Assembly (NCBI GenBank): GCA_913774795.1
Contig: CAJYIL010000333.1
Span: forward strand, 1 to 7,589
Reading direction: 5' to 3'
DNA: 7,589 nucleotides
Origin: Pseudobdellovibrionaceae bacterium
Lineage (GTDB): Bacteria > Bdellovibrionota > Bdellovibrionia > Bdellovibrionales > JAMPXM01
Position 1 is the first letter of the stretch. Every line of letters begins with the position of its first letter. The notes beneath the pieces are model-generated. The model was not told the origin of the DNA and made no database searches. It worked only from the letters and a program-made list of their open reading frames with translations. Position numbers and translations under genes: made by a program. Positions 5,889-7,589 of this stretch are shown piece by piece.

Positions 5889-7589
5889 ATGTCGCGAATT
5901 CTCGTCGTCGCCGTTGCCATTTCAGCTACTCCACTCTTCGCGCGTGCTGAGGCGGCTCGACCGCTTGTTCGTCCCCCGGTTGCGATCAAACCGACTCGCG
6001 CGCAAATCCCAATGGCGCTCACGGACGTTTTGAACAAAAAGACGACCGGCCTCGACTTCGAAACGAAGGAATCTAACGCCACGGCCTTAAAGCAAGCTCG
6101 TGAGTACGTCTCTTACCGTACGGGCGGAATGGCTCGCGACCGGATGGCGGCGTGGAACGACGCGTGCGAACACGGCTTGAGCGCAAAGACACCGAATCCG
6201 TACTGCCGCATCGAACAAGAGCGACAGCTTTCGGCCGCTGGCGGAGGATCGATGGCGTCGCGCGTGCGCGCGGAAAAGAAGGCTTTAACGGATGCCTTTC
6301 GTGCAGGCGACTGGTCAAAAGCTGAAACCAAATCTTACGGCGAAGTCGTCGCCGCCCTCGGATTACTCGGCGATGCCGAGACGATCATCTTGCCGCTGGC
6401 GCGCAAAGTGGCTTCGCAAATCACGTGTGTGCCCGGCTCTGTTCCGACAGCGATGGGCTATAAGCTCGAAGAACTTTTCCCAAATCCAGAAATGGTTGAT
6501 CTCTCGAAGAAGCTTTACCGCAAAGGTGTTGCGTGCGGAAAAGATCTCGCGCAAGCCACCGCGTCGTTCCGTTTGGGACTGCTGCTGGTTTGGCAAAAGC
6601 AATACGGCGAAATCGATGACCTGATGAAAAAAGTGGAGGCAGTGCCCGAAGCCTCGATGCTTCATGCGCGTGCGAAATTTTGGCGTTATCAAGCGGCCGT
6701 CAACTTAAAGAATGACAAGGTCCGCGATGAAGTTCGCGAGCAGCTTCTCCGCGACCACCCTCTCACCTTCCAGAATTTGGCCGTCAACGGCGAAGATGAA
6801 TCGATGATGGGTCGAGTTGTCGGCGTGACGGTTCCGCAAGTGTTCACGCGCTCACTCGTGCGTCCGGATATGAACGTGATTTTACGCGCGGCAGAGTCTC
6901 TGGAGCGCGCGGGTAGCCCGGGTCTCGCCGTTGAAATCATTGATCGTAACGTGGGCGAGATCGCAACGATCGAGCCTGAAGTTCGTCTTTACTCCGCGGC
7001 GTTTCTCCACCGGATGGGTTATTCACTCACGAAATTCAAAATTCTTTCTTCGCTGTTCACCGACTCTCCTCGCCTCGTCACGCTCTCGACGATGGAACTT
7101 ATGTTCCCGCTGTCTTACCTCGACATCGTCCGAAAAAAGCAGAACGAGATGGATCCACTCTTGTTTCTGTCGTTGATGAGACAAGAAAGCGCCTTCAATC
7201 CCGAAGCCATGTCGGGAGTCGGTGCACGCGGCCTCATGCAGCTCATGCCGGCGACAGCGCGCGGGATTCGTCGCGTGACGAAAGCGCAGTTGTTCAAACC
7301 TGAAATCAACATCGAACTCGGCACGACATACTTCTTAAAGCGTTTGGCCCAGCTCGGCGGAGATGTCGAATTGACTCTCGCGGCTTACAACGCGGGCTTC
7401 GGCCGCGTCGACGCCTGGAAGAAACGATATCCGACAGATAACAAACTCTTGTTCATGGACTTCATCCCGTTCCGCGAGACGCGTGACTACGTTTCATCGA
7501 TCTTGCGCAACTATTACTGGTACGTACGCTTGTATGCTCCGGACACGTCGGCTGTCGCACTGGAGACCGGCAAACCATCGGTGGGACCG
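5889..7589 (+). CDS. Soluble lytic murein transglycosylase (Slt70-like), 3' end cut by the window
   Basis: The frame runs open from ATG 5889 to the right edge (567 codons, no stop). The enzyme cleaves the MurNAc-GlcNAc bond in peptidoglycan, leaving a 1,6-anhydro end, and acts in the periplasm. Residues 1-20 form a Sec signal peptide (basic MSR, hydrophobic ILVVAVAISATPLF, then ARA before E21). Residues from about 60 to 400 are helix-rich, like the superhelical ring of Slt70. The SLT catalytic domain starts near 420: E433 in MRQESAF is the catalytic acid, followed by GARGLMQLMPATA (445-457) and LAAYNAGFGRV (497-507). IPFRETRDYV and the aromatic stretch NYYWYV match the end of the family-1 SLT domain. 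Only a short tail should be missing. GGGG at 5877-5880 lies 8 bases before the ATG and is a modest ribosome site. The gene diverges from rlmI. E. coli Slt70 has 645 residues, so the size is in range. Confidence 0.95.
   Translation, partial: MSRILVVAVAISATPLFARAEAARPLVRPPVAIKPTRAQIPMALTDVLNKKTTGLDFETKESNATALKQAREYVSYRTGGMARDRMAAWNDACEHGLSAKTPNPYCRIEQERQLSAAGGGSMASRVRAEKKALTDAFRAGDWSKAETKSYGEVVAALGLLGDAETIILPLARKVASQITCVPGSVPTAMGYKLEELFPNPEMVDLSKKLYRKGVACGKDLAQATASFRLGLLLVWQKQYGEIDDLMKKVEAVPEASMLHARAKFWRYQAAVNLKNDKVRDEVREQLLRDHPLTFQNLAVNGEDESMMGRVVGVTVPQVFTRSLVRPDMNVILRAAESLERAGSPGLAVEIIDRNVGEIATIEPEVRLYSAAFLHRMGYSLTKFKILSSLFTDSPRLVTLSTMELMFPLSYLDIVRKKQNEMDPLLFLSLMRQESAFNPEAMSGVGARGLMQLMPATARGIRRVTKAQLFKPEINIELGTTYFLKRLAQLGGDVELTLAAYNAGFGRVDAWKKRYPTDNKLLFMDFIPFRETRDYVSSILRNYYWYVRLYAPDTSAVALETGKPSVGP

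Noticed and set aside
6073..7324. Minus-strand open frames (about 70-110 codons) inside the lytic transglycosylase gene
   Set aside because: The plus-strand frame encodes an intact signal peptide and SLT domain through this region, so the opposite frames are shadows.

Overview
This is a compact, moderately GC-rich bacterial chromosomal segment made almost entirely of ordinary protein genes. There is no RNA gene, insertion sequence, phage gene or CRISPR array. The envelope-directed proteins (a Slt70-type lytic transglycosylase with a Sec signal peptide, and a membrane-anchored protein with paired cysteines) indicate a Gram-negative cell. The overall style is compatible with a Bdellovibrio-like or other deltaproteobacterial-type lineage, but that placement is an impression, not a demonstrated result.

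Layout from left to right. (1) The 3' part of a plus-strand gene for a probable beta-propeller-like secreted protein runs in from the left edge and ends at 749. A strong intrinsic terminator follows it. (2) arfB, the ribosome-rescue peptidyl-tRNA hydrolase, lies on the minus strand (771-1196), and its last codons contain that terminator hairpin. (3) A plus-strand gene (1226-2374) encodes an uncharacterised single-pass membrane protein with two C-x6-C pairs. It starts head-to-head with arfB, only 29 bp away. (4) A minus-strand cluster covers 5767 down to 2349: an RlmI-type 23S rRNA methyltransferase, an M17 leucyl aminopeptidase with a repetitive basic tail, and a GNAT acetyltransferase whose start lies inside the aminopeptidase gene. 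(5) After a 121-bp divergent spacer, a plus-strand gene for a soluble lytic transglycosylase (5889 onward) is cut by the right edge.

The functions are housekeeping: ribosome rescue and rRNA modification, peptide turnover, and peptidoglycan remodelling. The minus-strand trio looks like one transcription unit joining rRNA modification, peptide degradation and N-acetylation. No shared pathway is evident beyond co-transcription. I do not see a previously undescribed multi-gene system. The points most worth a second look are local: a hairpin that hides the Shine-Dalgarno of the aminopeptidase gene, a perfect 27-bp tandem repeat coding for its histone-like tail, the twin C-x2-N-x3-C-x3-D motif in the orphan membrane protein, and the terminator embedded in arfB. 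No gene-free stretch exceeds 300 bases.
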